In this document: positions 9,189 to 17,799 of the stretch, piece by piece
Layout: the number at the start of each line of letters is the position of its first letter
Position numbering within the stretch: position 1 is the stretch's first letter
NCBI RefSeq assembly: GCF_011250565.1
Contig: NZ_JAANMS010000033.1
Location: forward strand, 1 to 56,352
DNA from: Nocardioides sp. IC4_145
GTDB lineage: Bacteria; Actinomycetota; Actinomycetes; Propionibacteriales; Nocardioidaceae
DNA length: 56,352 bases
Direction of reading: 5' to 3'
The notes under the pieces: model-generated
What the model was told of the DNA's origin: nothing
The model's input: only the letters and a program-made list of their open reading frames with translations
Databases searched by the model: none
Made by a program: the position numbers and the translations under genes

Positions 9189-10105
9189 GCGCCGTACGCC
9201 GCCGGGTGGCGGCCGCACTCCTCGCCCTCACCACCCTGGCCGGCTCGGGCTGCACGGCGGGCAGCGACGGTGGCGACGCGCCGCAGGTCGTCGTCACCAC
9301 CAACATCCTCGGCGACCTCGTGACCAACGTCGTGGGCGACGAGGCCGAGGTGACCGTCCTGATGCGCCCCAACGCCGACCCGCACTCCTTCGAGATCTCC
9401 GCTCGCGAGTCCGCGCTCATGGCCGAGGCCGACCTGGTCGTGTCGAACGGGCTCGGCCTGGAGGAGGGCCTGCAGCAGCACCTCGACCGCGCGGCGGACG
9501 CGGGCGTCGAGATGTTCGTCGCGGGCGACCACGTCGACGTGCTCGACTACTCCGAGGCTGACGGCGGCGCTCCCGACCCGCACTTCTGGACCGACCCCGC
9601 GCGCGTCATCGACGTCGTCGACGGGCTGACGGAGGCTCTCACCGACGTCGAGGGCGCCTCCCCCGACGCCATCGCCGAACGGGCCGACGCCTACCGGTCC
9701 GAGCTGCAGGTCCTCGACACCGAGATGGCCGAGGCCTTCGCCTCGATCCCCGCGGAGCGTCGCAGCCTGGTGACCAACCACCACGTCTTCGGCTACCTGG
9801 CCGAGCGCTTCGAGTTCCGCGTCGTCGGCGCCGTCATCCCCGGCGGCACCACCCTGGCCTCGCCCGGCGCGGCCGACCTCGACGAGCTCGCCTCCGCCAT
9901 CCGCGAGGCAGGGGTCCCGACGATCTTCGCCGAGTCCTCCCAGCCCGACCGCCTGGTGCAGGTCCTCGCCGACGAGGTCGGCCTGGACGTCCAGGTCGTC
10001 CCGCTCTTCACCGAGTCGCTGACCGGGCCCGGCGAAGGAGCCGAGACCTACCTCGACATGCAACGGGTCAACACCGAGCGCATCACCACCGGGCTCTCGT
10101 CCTGA
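9185..10105 (+). CDS. Zinc-binding lipoprotein of the ABC importer (AztC/ZnuA family)
   Basis: A 306-aa cluster A-I metal-binding protein. The signal peptide ends LAGSGC, a likely lipid-attachment site. Expected metal ligands are present: His67 (NADPHSFE), His133 (PDPHFW), His199 or His200 (TNHHVFGY) and Glu250 (IFAESSQ), where many zinc binders have Asp later in the chain. The loop around residues 112-133 is short and not His-rich, unlike ZnuA, which fits a system where AztD proteins load the zinc. ATG 9185 overlaps the upstream stop codon. Confidence 0.88.
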   Translation: MSAVRRRVAAALLALTTLAGSGCTAGSDGGDAPQVVVTTNILGDLVTNVVGDEAEVTVLMRPNADPHSFEISARESALMAEADLVVSNGLGLEEGLQQHLDRAADAGVEMFVAGDHVDVLDYSEADGGAPDPHFWTDPARVIDVVDGLTEALTDVEGASPDAIAERADAYRSELQVLDTEMAEAFASIPAERRSLVTNHHVFGYLAERFEFRVVGAVIPGGTTLASPGAADLDELASAIREAGVPTIFAESSQPDRLVQVLADEVGLDVQVVPLFTESLTGPGEGAETYLDMQRVNTERITTGLSS

Positions 10106-10128
10106 GCGCCCCGACAGGAAGGAACACC

Positions 10129-11334
10129 ATGCACCGACGCCCCACCCGAGGCCTCCGCGGCACCGCCGCGCTGGCCGTCCTGACTCTCGCCCTCGCCGCC
10201 TGCGGCGGGTCCGAGGAGGAGGGATCCGCGTCCGACGACACCTCCGCGGCCGCAGCGGAGAGCAGTACACCGCGGGTCGCCGTCACCTACGAGAACGGCG
10301 TCGCCGTGCTCGACGGCGAGTCCCTCGAGGTCGTCGAGGAGTTCGAGACCGAGGAGTTCACCCGGCTCAACGCAGCTGGCGACGGCCGCAACGTGTTCCT
10401 CACGACGAGCGAGGGGTTCCAGGTCCTCGACACCCAGGAGCCCGCGCTGACCGACACGGTGTTCGCGGCCGAGGCCGCTGGTCACGTCGTCCGCCACGGC
10501 GGGCGCACCGTCCTCTTCGCGGACGGCACCGGCGAGACGACCATCTTCGGCACCGACGCGCTCCTCGAGTCCGACGGCCAGCTCCCCGAGGCGACGACGT
10601 ACCAGGCACCCGAGGCCCACCACGGGGTGTCCATCGTCCTGGAGGACGGCACCCTGCTCACCACGATCGGCGACGAGGAGAGCCGCTCCGGCGCGATGGC
10701 GCTGGAGGCGGACGGCGAGGACTACACCGAGGTCGCCCGCAACGAGGAGTGCCCGGGCATCCACGGCGAGGGCACCGCGGCTGACGAGGCGGTGGTCTTC
10801 GGCTGCGAGGACGGCGCGCTGCTCTACCGCGACGGAGCCTTCGAGAAGCTGCAGGCCCCCGACGAGTTCGGCCGCATGGGCAACGCCTACGTCTCCGAGA
10901 CCAGCCCCCTGGTCGTCGGCGACTACAAGACCGACCCCGACGCGGAGGGCTACGAGCTCACCCAGGTCGCCTTGATCGACACCGAGCAGGGCACCCTCGA
11001 GCCGGTGGCCCTGCCCGACGGCGTCGCCTACACCTGGCGCGGCGTCGTGCGCGGCCCCGACGACCTCGCCTACATCCTCGGCACCGACGGCTCCATCCAC
11101 GTCATGGACCCGGCGACCGGCGAGATCACCGACGAGTTCCCCGTCGTCGAGCCCTGGGAGGGACCGGCGGACTGGCAGGACCCCCACCCGGCACTGACCG
11201 TTCACGACGACGTGGCGTACGTCGCCGAGCCGGCCAGCAAGCAGGTCCACGCCGTCGACCTCACCACCGGTGAGATCACCGCGTCCGTGACGCTCGACCA
11301 CGAGCCCAACGAGATGGCCGCCAACCTCGACTGA
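10129..11334 (+). CDS. aztD: AztD zinc chaperone, second copy (lipoprotein)
   Basis: A 401-aa lipoprotein with a clear lipobox (LALAAC at residue 25) and an Asp/Glu/Ser-rich spacer before a beta-propeller. The ending (HALTVHDDVAYVAEPASKQVHAVDL... near residues 350-375) and paired histidines (APEAHHGVS, PGIHGEG) are typical of AztD. It follows the substrate-binding gene by 23 bp with an AGGAAGGA ribosome site. It is the more typical AztD of the two copies and ends the operon before a strong terminator. Confidence 0.85.
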   Translation: MHRRPTRGLRGTAALAVLTLALAACGGSEEEGSASDDTSAAAAESSTPRVAVTYENGVAVLDGESLEVVEEFETEEFTRLNAAGDGRNVFLTTSEGFQVLDTQEPALTDTVFAAEAAGHVVRHGGRTVLFADGTGETTIFGTDALLESDGQLPEATTYQAPEAHHGVSIVLEDGTLLTTIGDEESRSGAMALEADGEDYTEVARNEECPGIHGEGTAADEAVVFGCEDGALLYRDGAFEKLQAPDEFGRMGNAYVSETSPLVVGDYKTDPDAEGYELTQVALIDTEQGTLEPVALPDGVAYTWRGVVRGPDDLAYILGTDGSIHVMDPATGEITDEFPVVEPWEGPADWQDPHPALTVHDDVAYVAEPASKQVHAVDLTTGEITASVTLDHEPNEMAANLD

Positions 11335-11346
11335 CGACCCCTTCCC

Positions 11347-11379
11347 AAGGGGCCCGGACGCGCAGCGTCCGGGCCCCTT
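11347..11379. terminator. Rho-independent terminator of the zinc operon
   Basis: A perfect 15-bp stem (AAGGGGCCCGGACGC) with a 3-nt loop lies 12 bp after the second AztD stop codon and ends in CTTCGTC. It also faces the converging zur gene. Confidence 0.85.
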
Positions 11380-11443
11380 CGTCATGACCCGTGCGCCCCC
11401 GTGACTGGAGGGCCGACGAACGCACTGACTGCTGATCCTCCGC

Positions 11444-11915
11444 CTACGCCCGGTCACCATCCGCTCGAGAGCACTCACCCTCCGCCGGACAACCCGCTGC
11501 GCTGCACGCACCACACACACCGGAGATCCGGAGCACATGCTGGACGTCCACGTATCCCGCGTGCTCGGACCAGCGCCTGGTCCAGCCATCGACCGGGATC
11601 GCCCGGACCTGCGCCGCATCTCCGCAACACCGGCACTCGATCCGGGTGCCCGACTCGCCTGCACGCTTCCGGTACCTGAGCGCTCCATCGCTTCCGCGCG
11701 CGACGTCGAGCCACTCCCCGGTCAGCCAGGGCGCACAGTGCCCTGTAGACGGTCGACAGACCGACGTCCCGCTGTGCCTCGCCCAGCAGCTCGTGCACAT
11801 CTCGAACGCTCAGGAAGGCATCGCCTTCAGCCACCGCCGACGAGATCGCCAAGCGCTGACGCGTAGCCCGGAGACCCCGAAGCTCCTGGCGTCGAGGGTC
11901 CGGCACCCGCCTCAC
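11444..11915 (-). pseudogene. zur: Zur-type Fur-family regulator, frameshifted
   Basis: The first 67 codons (GTG 11915) read as a Fur-family winged helix, with GLSTVYRALCALADR as the recognition region. The reading then jumps frame at a run of four C (11716-11719 on the plus strand). Removing one base restores ADR-EWLDVARGSDGALRYRKR and the C-terminal metal half with two Cys-X2-Cys pairs (ECRCCG and CGACSAAGC). The restored protein would be about 157 aa, a normal length. The His cluster usually before the first Cys pair in Zur is replaced by ESGTR, so one metal site may be altered. Either a sequencing error in the run or a recent inactivation. A Zur-like box just upstream suggests autoregulation. 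Confidence 0.75.
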
Positions 11916-11928
11916 GCACCTAGGCTAC

Positions 11929-11943
11929 CGAGAACGATTCCCA
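11929..11943. promoter_or_regulatory. Zur-box-like palindrome 4 upstream of zur
   Basis: CGAGAACGATTCCCA lies 14 bp before the GTG start of zur and shares the GAGAACGATTC core with palindrome 3. Its position suggests autoregulation. Confidence 0.45.
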
Positions 11944-12654
11944 GGTCGAGGACACGGTGGACACGCGCGGGCCCGACACTCTTCCACGGGGTCCGACACC
12001 GATTCGTCAGTGCTGAACCCGGCGTCCGCCGGGCTCCAGCGCAGGTCCGCGTCAAAGGCGAACCTCCGAGCCGCGGCTCCCGGGGCCTGGTGCACCGCTC
12101 GCCGGGCCTCGTGCAGGGCACGCGAGCGGAGGAAGGCCGGAGGCGGCCCTGGACGCCGTCCGAGCAGAGCAGACGGGGCTCCCTCAGACGTTGAAGCGGA
12201 ACGTTCACGCCCGTTTCGGTCGCTTTCCGAAGTTTCGCGATACGCGGCGCTGACCTGCGCAAACACTGTCATGTCGGTCGCCATGCCTGGTGAGTGTTTG
12301 TCGTCGCTGCGCGTCCTACTGAGGGCAGATTGAGGGCAGACGGGTCACTGCCGCCGAGGACCTCGGTGGTGCCGCGGGGTACCCGCGGCGCACCCAATTG
12401 GCCAGCAACGCCTAGCGAGAGCCGAGAAGACTCGTCCCTGGCCTTCTCATTGCCAATGGGCCCGCCCGGACGTCAGCAGTCCTTCTCCTTCCCCCTCCAC
12501 CTCGGGGACCGCACCATCGCCGAAACGGCAGGCGTTGCAGGACGTGGTCTGGGAGAACCATGACGCTCGGTACCGCGGCGGCCTCATCGAGCTCGCCTCG
12601 TCCGAACCCACCAGCCCGCAGCCGCCTACCGCCGACCGGGGCGAGAAGTCCGGG
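11944..12654. other. Gene-free stretch with short repeats
   Basis: I see no convincing gene in these 711 bp. It contains an 8-bp inverted repeat, CAAACACT (12260-12267) with AGTGTTTG (12293-12300), and a direct repeat TGAGGGCAGA at 12320 and 12331. The paired GAGGGCA repeats resemble arm-type sites near tyrosine integrases, but no integrase gene is nearby, so this is only a hint of an old insertion. Confidence 0.4.
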
Positions 12655-13116
12655 TCAGCTCTGCTCGGCCGAGTCCGGCGTGTCCTCGCTGGTCCCGGGT
12701 GAGGTGTCGTCCGGTTGACCATCGCCGTCGAAGTCGGGTGCCTGCCCGGAGTCGCCGGAGCCGCTCTCGCTCTGCCCGTCCATCGGGCTACCCATCTGGC
12801 CGTCGGGAGGGCCGCTCACCTCACCGGGCCCGCCCAAGCCGCCGCGGTCGAGGGACGGCGTCTGCTGGGTCGCGCCGCTGTCCTCTCCCTCACCGTCTCC
12901 TACCGCGTACCCGGCACCGAAGCTCAACCCTCCGATGGCCAAGCCGCCCGCCAGGATGCCGGCAGCGACCGCCGAGCGCCCACGGAGAAGCAGCCGGCGC
13001 CAGCCGCGCCGTCGCGCCGGGGTGGTCGGGGCGCCCTCGGCTGCGGACCAGCCGCTCGCGGCGGCGGGACCGGTGGCGCTCTCGGGGACGGGGACCTGAC
13101 CTTGGTGCGTGCTCAA
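12655..13116 (-). CDS. Hypothetical single-span membrane protein with acidic tail
   Basis: A 153-aa protein. Residues 1-47 are polar and end in an Arg-rich patch (ARRRGWRRLLLRGR). One transmembrane helix follows (about 49-72, AGILAGGLAIGGLSFGAG). The outer tail is rich in Gly, Asp, Ser and Pro and contains DFDGDGQPDD, which looks like a calcium-binding loop of the type-3-repeat kind. It starts 40 bp after the carbohydrate-binding lipoprotein gene on the same strand and is probably in one operon with it. I do not recognise a named family. Confidence 0.65.
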   Translation of the reverse strand: MSTHQGQVPVPESATGPAAASGWSAAEGAPTTPARRRGWRRLLLRGRSAVAAGILAGGLAIGGLSFGAGYAVGDGEGEDSGATQQTPSLDRGGLGGPGEVSGPPDGQMGSPMDGQSESGSGDSGQAPDFDGDGQPDDTSPGTSEDTPDSAEQS

Positions 13117-13156
13117 TCTCGTTCCTTCGTTGGTGGTGTGGGTGGATGTGGTCGGC

Positions 13157-14698
13157 TCAGCGGCCCATCGGCCCTCGGCCGCCCGTGGGGGCTTCGCCGG
13201 CGGTGACGGTGGTCTCGGTGCCGTCGACGGTGACGGTGTACGTCGCCCCCGACTCGACGTCGGCGGAGGAGAAGACGATCGAGGCGAAGTCCTTCTGGAT
13301 CGTGTAGGTAGCCACCTCGTCGCCGTCCTCGTCGGTGATGAGGACCTCCGAGCCGGCTGCGGCGGTGGCCGTCAGGGCACTCGCGATCCAGCCCTGGGAC
13401 GAATCGTTCGAGGGAGCGACCATCATCCCGGCGCTGCCGGCGGCCGCGAGGCTGCCGCCGCTGACCTCGAAGGTGCCGTTGACGTCGATGGCTCCGTTGC
13501 CGTCGGTCGTAGGGCCGTAGACGGTGATGTCCCCGCCGGTGATGGTGGCGTTGCCGTTGGAGTCCAGGCCGTCACCGCTCGACCACACCTCGATGGTGCC
13601 TCCGTTGATGACCAGGGCGAGGGAGTCGTCGGCCGCCATCTCGCCCCCTCCGGGCGGTCCACCGGCGACACCGTCGGTGGCGGCGCTGTCGTCGGACGAG
13701 GCGACGTTGACGCCGTCGTCGGCGGAGTGCAGCTCGATGTCGCCGTCGTCGATGAGGATGACGGACCCTTCCATCGCTTCGTTCGAGCCGGCGACGTCGA
13801 TGGTGCCGCCGGAGACGAGCACCTGGACCCCCTTGATCGCGTCGTCCTGCGAGGTCACGGTGACCGTGCCGCCCTCGACGAGCACGAACCCGGCGCCCGT
13901 GTCGGTGGTGTTGTCGGACTTCAGCCCGTCGTCCACTGCGTCAACGGTGACGTCGCCGTCGGAGACCACGAGGTAGTCCTTGCCGATGACGCCGTCGTCC
14001 ACGGAGGTGACCTCGATGGTGCCGCCGCTGATGACGAGGCCGTCCTTGCCGACGATGCCGTTGTTGGCGTTGCCGGTGACGACCAGCGAGCCGGAGCCGC
14101 CGATGGTCAGGTCGGCGGTGGAGTAGAGCGCTGCGGTCGGCGCGTCCGCTGAGGTGTCGTCGTAGGTCGCCGCGTCGGTGAGCGCGTTGCTGCTTCCCTC
14201 GGCGAGCACGACCACGACGGACTCGGCGTCGACGACGTTGACCGCCGCCGTGGTCTCCGAGGTGATCCTCGCGTCGTCGAGGACGAGCCGCACCACGCCG
14301 TCGGCGGTGCTGTTCACGACCACCTGACCGGCCAGCTCGCCGCTGAGCCGGTAGGTGCCGGCGGCAGTGATGCTGACGGTACCGTCCTCGCTGGTGACCG
14401 CGCTGCTCTCGGACGTCGCCGAGGAGCCGGACAGGGTGACCTCGACGGCATCGGCCTCGTCGTACGAGGTGTCCCCCGCCTCGACCTGGACGTTGCCGGC
14501 CAAGGCGTCGGCCACCGTGGTGGCGTCGGTCACCGCGGCGGTCGTCGAGACCGTCGTGCCGGCGCCGCTGGTCGTGGAGCCGGTGCCTGCACCGGCCTCG
14601 CTGGCCACGGAGGTGCCGCAGCCGGCGAGGAGGACAGCTGCCATGGTGCCTGCGACGGCGTGACGAAGCCTCGCCCTGCGAGTGGTGTGAAGTCGCAT
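13157..14698 (-). CDS. Cthe_2159-type carbohydrate-binding lipoprotein (DUF4353)
   Basis: A 513-aa lipoprotein from ATG 14698 with lipobox VLLAGC (about residue 27). After a Thr/Ser/Ala-rich spacer come many right-handed beta-helix turns of the pattern ISGGTIEVTSVDDGVIGKD and VSDGDVTVDAVDDGLKSD, with Asp-Asp pairs that would bind calcium. This is the Cthe_2159 family (DUF4353), whose founding member binds cellulose and pectin-like polysaccharide. The C-terminal beta-sandwich follows. The gene is divergent from the DUF4956/VTC/CotH operon, an association common for CotH loci, and points to an outer-surface role in matrix binding. Confidence 0.82.
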   Translation of the reverse strand: MRLHTTRRARLRHAVAGTMAAVLLAGCGTSVASEAGAGTGSTTSGAGTTVSTTAAVTDATTVADALAGNVQVEAGDTSYDEADAVEVTLSGSSATSESSAVTSEDGTVSITAAGTYRLSGELAGQVVVNSTADGVVRLVLDDARITSETTAAVNVVDAESVVVVLAEGSSNALTDAATYDDTSADAPTAALYSTADLTIGGSGSLVVTGNANNGIVGKDGLVISGGTIEVTSVDDGVIGKDYLVVSDGDVTVDAVDDGLKSDNTTDTGAGFVLVEGGTVTVTSQDDAIKGVQVLVSGGTIDVAGSNEAMEGSVILIDDGDIELHSADDGVNVASSDDSAATDGVAGGPPGGGEMAADDSLALVINGGTIEVWSSGDGLDSNGNATITGGDITVYGPTTDGNGAIDVNGTFEVSGGSLAAAGSAGMMVAPSNDSSQGWIASALTATAAAGSEVLITDEDGDEVATYTIQKDFASIVFSSADVESGATYTVTVDGTETTVTAGEAPTGGRGPMGR

Positions 14699-14789
14699 AA
14701 GTGCGGCCCTTCTGGTGATTCGGATACCGCGATCAGCGGCTGGTGAGGCTGATCGTGGTCGGGTCACCTGTCGGCGAGGTGGGTCCGGC

Positions 14790-14806
14790 TTGTGTGCTTC
14801 CTGTGA
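14790..14806 (-). promoter_or_regulatory. PhoP-box-like direct repeat facing the carbohydrate-binding gene
   Basis: Read on the minus strand the site is TCACAGGAAGCACACAA: CACAG followed 11 nt later by CACAA. It is the weakest of the four boxes with this period in the window and lies about 90 bp upstream of the lipoprotein start. Confidence 0.4.
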
Positions 14807-14930
14807 GGCGTGGGCGTTCCGGAAGACGAAGCTGCGCTGGGCCCCCGAAGTTCGTCGACATCAGTGCGGGTCCCGTCGCCACCTTCGCCGCGACGAGCCC
14901 CCGGGAGCGTGTGACCTCGTCCCGCCCGCC

Positions 14931-14948
14931 TTCACAGGTTCGTCACAG
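14931..14948 (+). promoter_or_regulatory. PhoP-box-like direct repeat facing the DUF4956/VTC/CotH operon
   Basis: TTCACAGGTTCGTCACAG has two CACAG cores 11 nt apart, as in the TCACAGC-N4-TCACAGC box known for mycobacterial PhoP. It is 75 bp before ATG 15023. Confidence 0.55.
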
Positions 14949-15022
14949 CGACGCGGAAGCCGGGGAACAGGCGCGGGCATGAACCTTCGATGCACACCCT
15001 GCAAACCGGAGGAACCACTGGC

Positions 15023-15622
15023 ATGACCACCTACCTGCTCGCCGGCGCCGATCTCGCCGCCGTCCTCGTGCTCGCCTTGGCTGTCTACTTCCCGCGGCAC
15101 CGCCGTGGCGACCTCGTCACCGCGTTCGTCGCAGTGAACGTCGGGGTCCTCGCCGTCACCGTTGCGCTTTCCAGCAGCGCCGCGACGATCGGTCTGGGGC
15201 TCGGCCTCTTCGGAGTGCTCTCGATCATCCGGCTCCGCTCGGCGGAGCTCGGTCAGCACGAGATCGCCTACTACTTCACCTCCCTGGCCTTGGGGCTGCT
15301 CGGCGGCCTCGGCGCGGGCGGCCCCTGGCTCGCCATCTTCCTGATGGGTCTCCTGGTCATGGCCGTCGCGGTTGCCGACAGCGGACTGCTCCAGCGCGGC
15401 GCCCGGCAGCAGATCGTGGTGCTCGACTCCGCCATCACCGACGAAGCCGCCCTCGTCGAGCGACTCGAGCTCACCCTCGGCGCGCGGGTCCACCGTGCCG
15501 TCCCGCTCCGCGTGGACCTCGTCAACGACTCCACCACGGTCGACGTGCGCTACGCACGCGCCTCCCGTCCCGCCATGCCCGCCTCCGAGCGCGGCACCGC
15601 CGACGCGCTGCTCCTCCGCTGA
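15023..15622 (+). CDS. DUF4956 membrane protein
   Basis: A 199-aa protein with about four hydrophobic segments in the first 120 residues (for example LLAGADLAAVLVLALAVYF and LGLGLFGVLSIIRLRSAE) and a soluble C-terminal half. The FGVLSIIRLRSAELGQHEIAYYF block is the hallmark of DUF4956 proteins. GGAGG lies about 11 nt before ATG 15023. The family is regularly encoded next to VTC-domain polyphosphate polymerases and CotH kinases, as here; its own role is unknown. Its stop overlaps the next start (TGATG). Confidence 0.85.
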   Translation: MTTYLLAGADLAAVLVLALAVYFPRHRRGDLVTAFVAVNVGVLAVTVALSSSAATIGLGLGLFGVLSIIRLRSAELGQHEIAYYFTSLALGLLGGLGAGGPWLAIFLMGLLVMAVAVADSGLLQRGARQQIVVLDSAITDEAALVERLELTLGARVHRAVPLRVDLVNDSTTVDVRYARASRPAMPASERGTADALLLR

Positions 15623-16417
15623 TGGGAGCCGCCGACATGGAACCGCTGACCCGTCTTCCCGCCGTCGACCTCGAGACGCTCAACGCCTCCTCAGAGCTGC
15701 TGACCCGCACCGACCGCAAGTACGTCGTCCCGCTCGAGGACCTGGCCCCGATGATCGGGGGGGGTCCGAGGACTGCACGTGCTGGAGATCGAGGACCGCC
15801 GCAGCTCCCGCTACGGGTCCACCTACTTCGACACCACCGACCTCGACAGCTGGGCGGCCTCAGCCCACCCGCGCCGGCGCCGGTGGAAGGTCCGCAGCCG
15901 GCTCTACGCCGACAGCGGCGGGTGCTGGCTGGAGGTCAAGACCCGCGGCGCCCGCGGCGTCACCGTCAAGGAACGGGCGCCGTACGACGCGGCGTACCGC
16001 GACGAGGTGAGGTCGGAGGCAGTCCCCTGGGTTCGGGAGCGGTTGACCGCGGCGGGCGTGACGGGCGTGGACCCGGGCGGCTTGGTCGCCACCCTGCGCA
16101 CCGGCTACCTGCGCACCACGCTGTTGCTTCCCGGCGGCGCCGGGCGCGCGACGATCGATGCGCACCTCACGTGGACCTCGCCCTTCGGCCACGCCAGTGC
16201 GGGCGGAGTGCTCGTCGTGGAGACCAAGTCCCCTCCCGGTGGGGCGGGACCACTCGACCGCAGGCTGTGGCAGCTCGGCCACAGGCCGGTCCGGATCTCC
16301 AAGTACGGCACTGGCCTGGCGCTGCTCACCCCGGACCTCCCGGGCAACCGCTGGCACCGGGTGACCACCCGACACCTCGCTACCACCCTCCGCATCACCC
16401 AAGGAGCAGCCGCATGA
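15622..16417 (+). pseudogene. VTC-domain polyphosphate polymerase, frameshifted in an 8-G run
   Basis: The N-terminus (MEPLTRLPAVDLETLN, then LLTRTDRKYVVPLEDL) is typical of the VTC domain that makes polyphosphate from ATP. After Met-Ile the frame breaks at eight G (15757-15764). With seven G it continues as GVRGLHVLEIEDRRSSRYGS, then TYFDTTDLDSW, WKVRSRLY, WLEVKTRGARGVTVKERAPY and ETKSPPG, the basic tunnel and metal residues of the family. The restored protein is about 264 aa and complete. The G-run could be a sequencing artefact or a slippage switch. It overlaps its neighbours at both ends. Confidence 0.78.
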
Positions 16418-17799
16418 CCTCCGCCCGCCTTCGGGGCGTCCAGCGGACCCTCGCCCTCGCCGCCGCCGCCGTGCTGTCGCTGGGCGGCTGCTCGGACGGC
16501 GCGTCGAGCCCCACGACCTCATCGGGCAACATCACGACAGCCGCGCGAGAGGCGCCGACCGGAACCGGGGTCTGGGACTCAGACACCGTCCACGACGTGT
16601 CCGTGAAGGTCGACGACGACGCCGTCGCAGCGATGATCGACACCTACCAGGAGTCGGGAGACAAGGAGTGGATCGAGGCCTCCGTCACCCTCGACGGCAC
16701 GACCTTCGATCGCGCCGGGCTCCGGCTCAAGGGCAACTCCTCCCTCAGGGGCGTCGAGGACGGCGCGGACCCCACCGACCTGCCGTGGCTCATTCGCCTC
16801 GACGAGTTCGTCGACGGCCAGCAGCTCGACGGCTGGACCGACTTCGTGGTGCGGTCGAACAGCACGGAGACCGCGCTCAACGAGGCGGTCGCACTCGACC
16901 TGCTCGCCGAGGCCGGGCTCGCCAGTGAGCACGCCGTCGCCACCTCGTTCAGCGTCAACGGTGGTCAGGCTCGGTTGCGGCTGGTCGTGCAGGCGCTCGA
17001 CGAAGCATGGGAGGCGGAGAACTTCACCACCGAGGGCTCCCTCTACAAGTCTGAGGCCGAGGGCGACTGGTCCTGGCGCGGCGACGACCCGGACGCCTAC
17101 ACCGATGTCTTCGACCAGGAGACCGGCGAGGACGACCTCGACCCGCTCATCGACCTCCTCGACTTCCTCAACAACAGCAGCGACGAGGAGTTCCGGGAGG
17201 GCCTCGGGGAGAGGCTCGACATCGAGGCGTTCGCGCGCTACCTCGCGTTCGAGGAGCTCGTCGGCAACTTCGATGACATCGACGGTCCGGGCAACAACTC
17301 CTACCTGCGCCATGACGCGGAGACCGGCGGCTTCACCGTGGTGGCCTGGGACCACAACCTCGCCTTCGGCGCCGGGCCCAGTGGCGGCGGACGGCGCAGC
17401 GGTGAGCCCGGGGGTGGTCGTCGGGACGGGATGCCCGAGTCGCCGAGTGGCGAGCGGCCCGAGGGGATGCACGAGATCCCGGACGGCGAGCGGCCCGAGG
17501 GGATGCCCGGTGAGATGCCCGGCGGTGGCGGCGATGGCGGCATTGGTGGCCGCACCCATGTGCTCGTCGAGCGGTTCACGGCCGTCGAGGAGTGGGCCGA
17601 TCTCGTCGAGGAGGCGAAGGTCGACCTCACCGAGGGCCTCTACGACAGCGGGCACGCCGAGGACGTCATCACGCGGTGGGCTGACCTGCTCGCTCGACAG
17701 GCGGACGAGCTCGTCGACCCGGACGTGGTGTCCGCGGAGGCCGACGCGATCCGGCAGGTGGTCGCCGTCGCTCTCAACCCTGCGACAGAAGCACCCTGA
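16414..17799 (+). CDS. CotH-family protein kinase lipoprotein
   Basis: A 461-aa exported protein from ATG 16414 (AAGGAG 8 nt before; ATGA overlap with the VTC gene). The lipobox is SLGGC near residue 28. The CotH domain (about 55-410) shows GLRLKGNSSLR, NSTETALNEAVALDLL, GPGNNSYLRHD and the catalytic metal motif VAWDHNLAFG. CotH proteins are atypical kinases that phosphorylate surface or spore-coat proteins. Residues about 325-375 are an insertion rich in Gly, Met, Glu and Pro (repeated ERPEGM). Together with DUF4956 and VTC proteins it forms a widespread but poorly understood surface system. The 3' end overlaps the converging kinase gene by 26 bp. Confidence 0.83.
   Translation: MTSARLRGVQRTLALAAAAVLSLGGCSDGASSPTTSSGNITTAAREAPTGTGVWDSDTVHDVSVKVDDDAVAAMIDTYQESGDKEWIEASVTLDGTTFDRAGLRLKGNSSLRGVEDGADPTDLPWLIRLDEFVDGQQLDGWTDFVVRSNSTETALNEAVALDLLAEAGLASEHAVATSFSVNGGQARLRLVVQALDEAWEAENFTTEGSLYKSEAEGDWSWRGDDPDAYTDVFDQETGEDDLDPLIDLLDFLNNSSDEEFREGLGERLDIEAFARYLAFEELVGNFDDIDGPGNNSYLRHDAETGGFTVVAWDHNLAFGAGPSGGGRRSGEPGGGRRDGMPESPSGERPEGMHEIPDGERPEGMPGEMPGGGGDGGIGGRTHVLVERFTAVEEWADLVEEAKVDLTEGLYDSGHAEDVITRWADLLARQADELVDPDVVSAEADAIRQVVAVALNPATEAP

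Larger units (their letters stand above)
14699..15022. other. Divergent control region between the matrix-binding and DUF4956 genes
   Basis: These 324 bp hold no gene. They contain two PhoP-type direct-repeat boxes, one facing each way (listed separately), and the ribosome site GGAGG before ATG 15023. Confidence 0.6.

Noticed and set aside
12320..12340. Integration site based on the TGAGGGCAGA direct repeat
   Set aside because: No integrase or tRNA is adjacent and the genes on both sides look chromosomal; kept only as a note.
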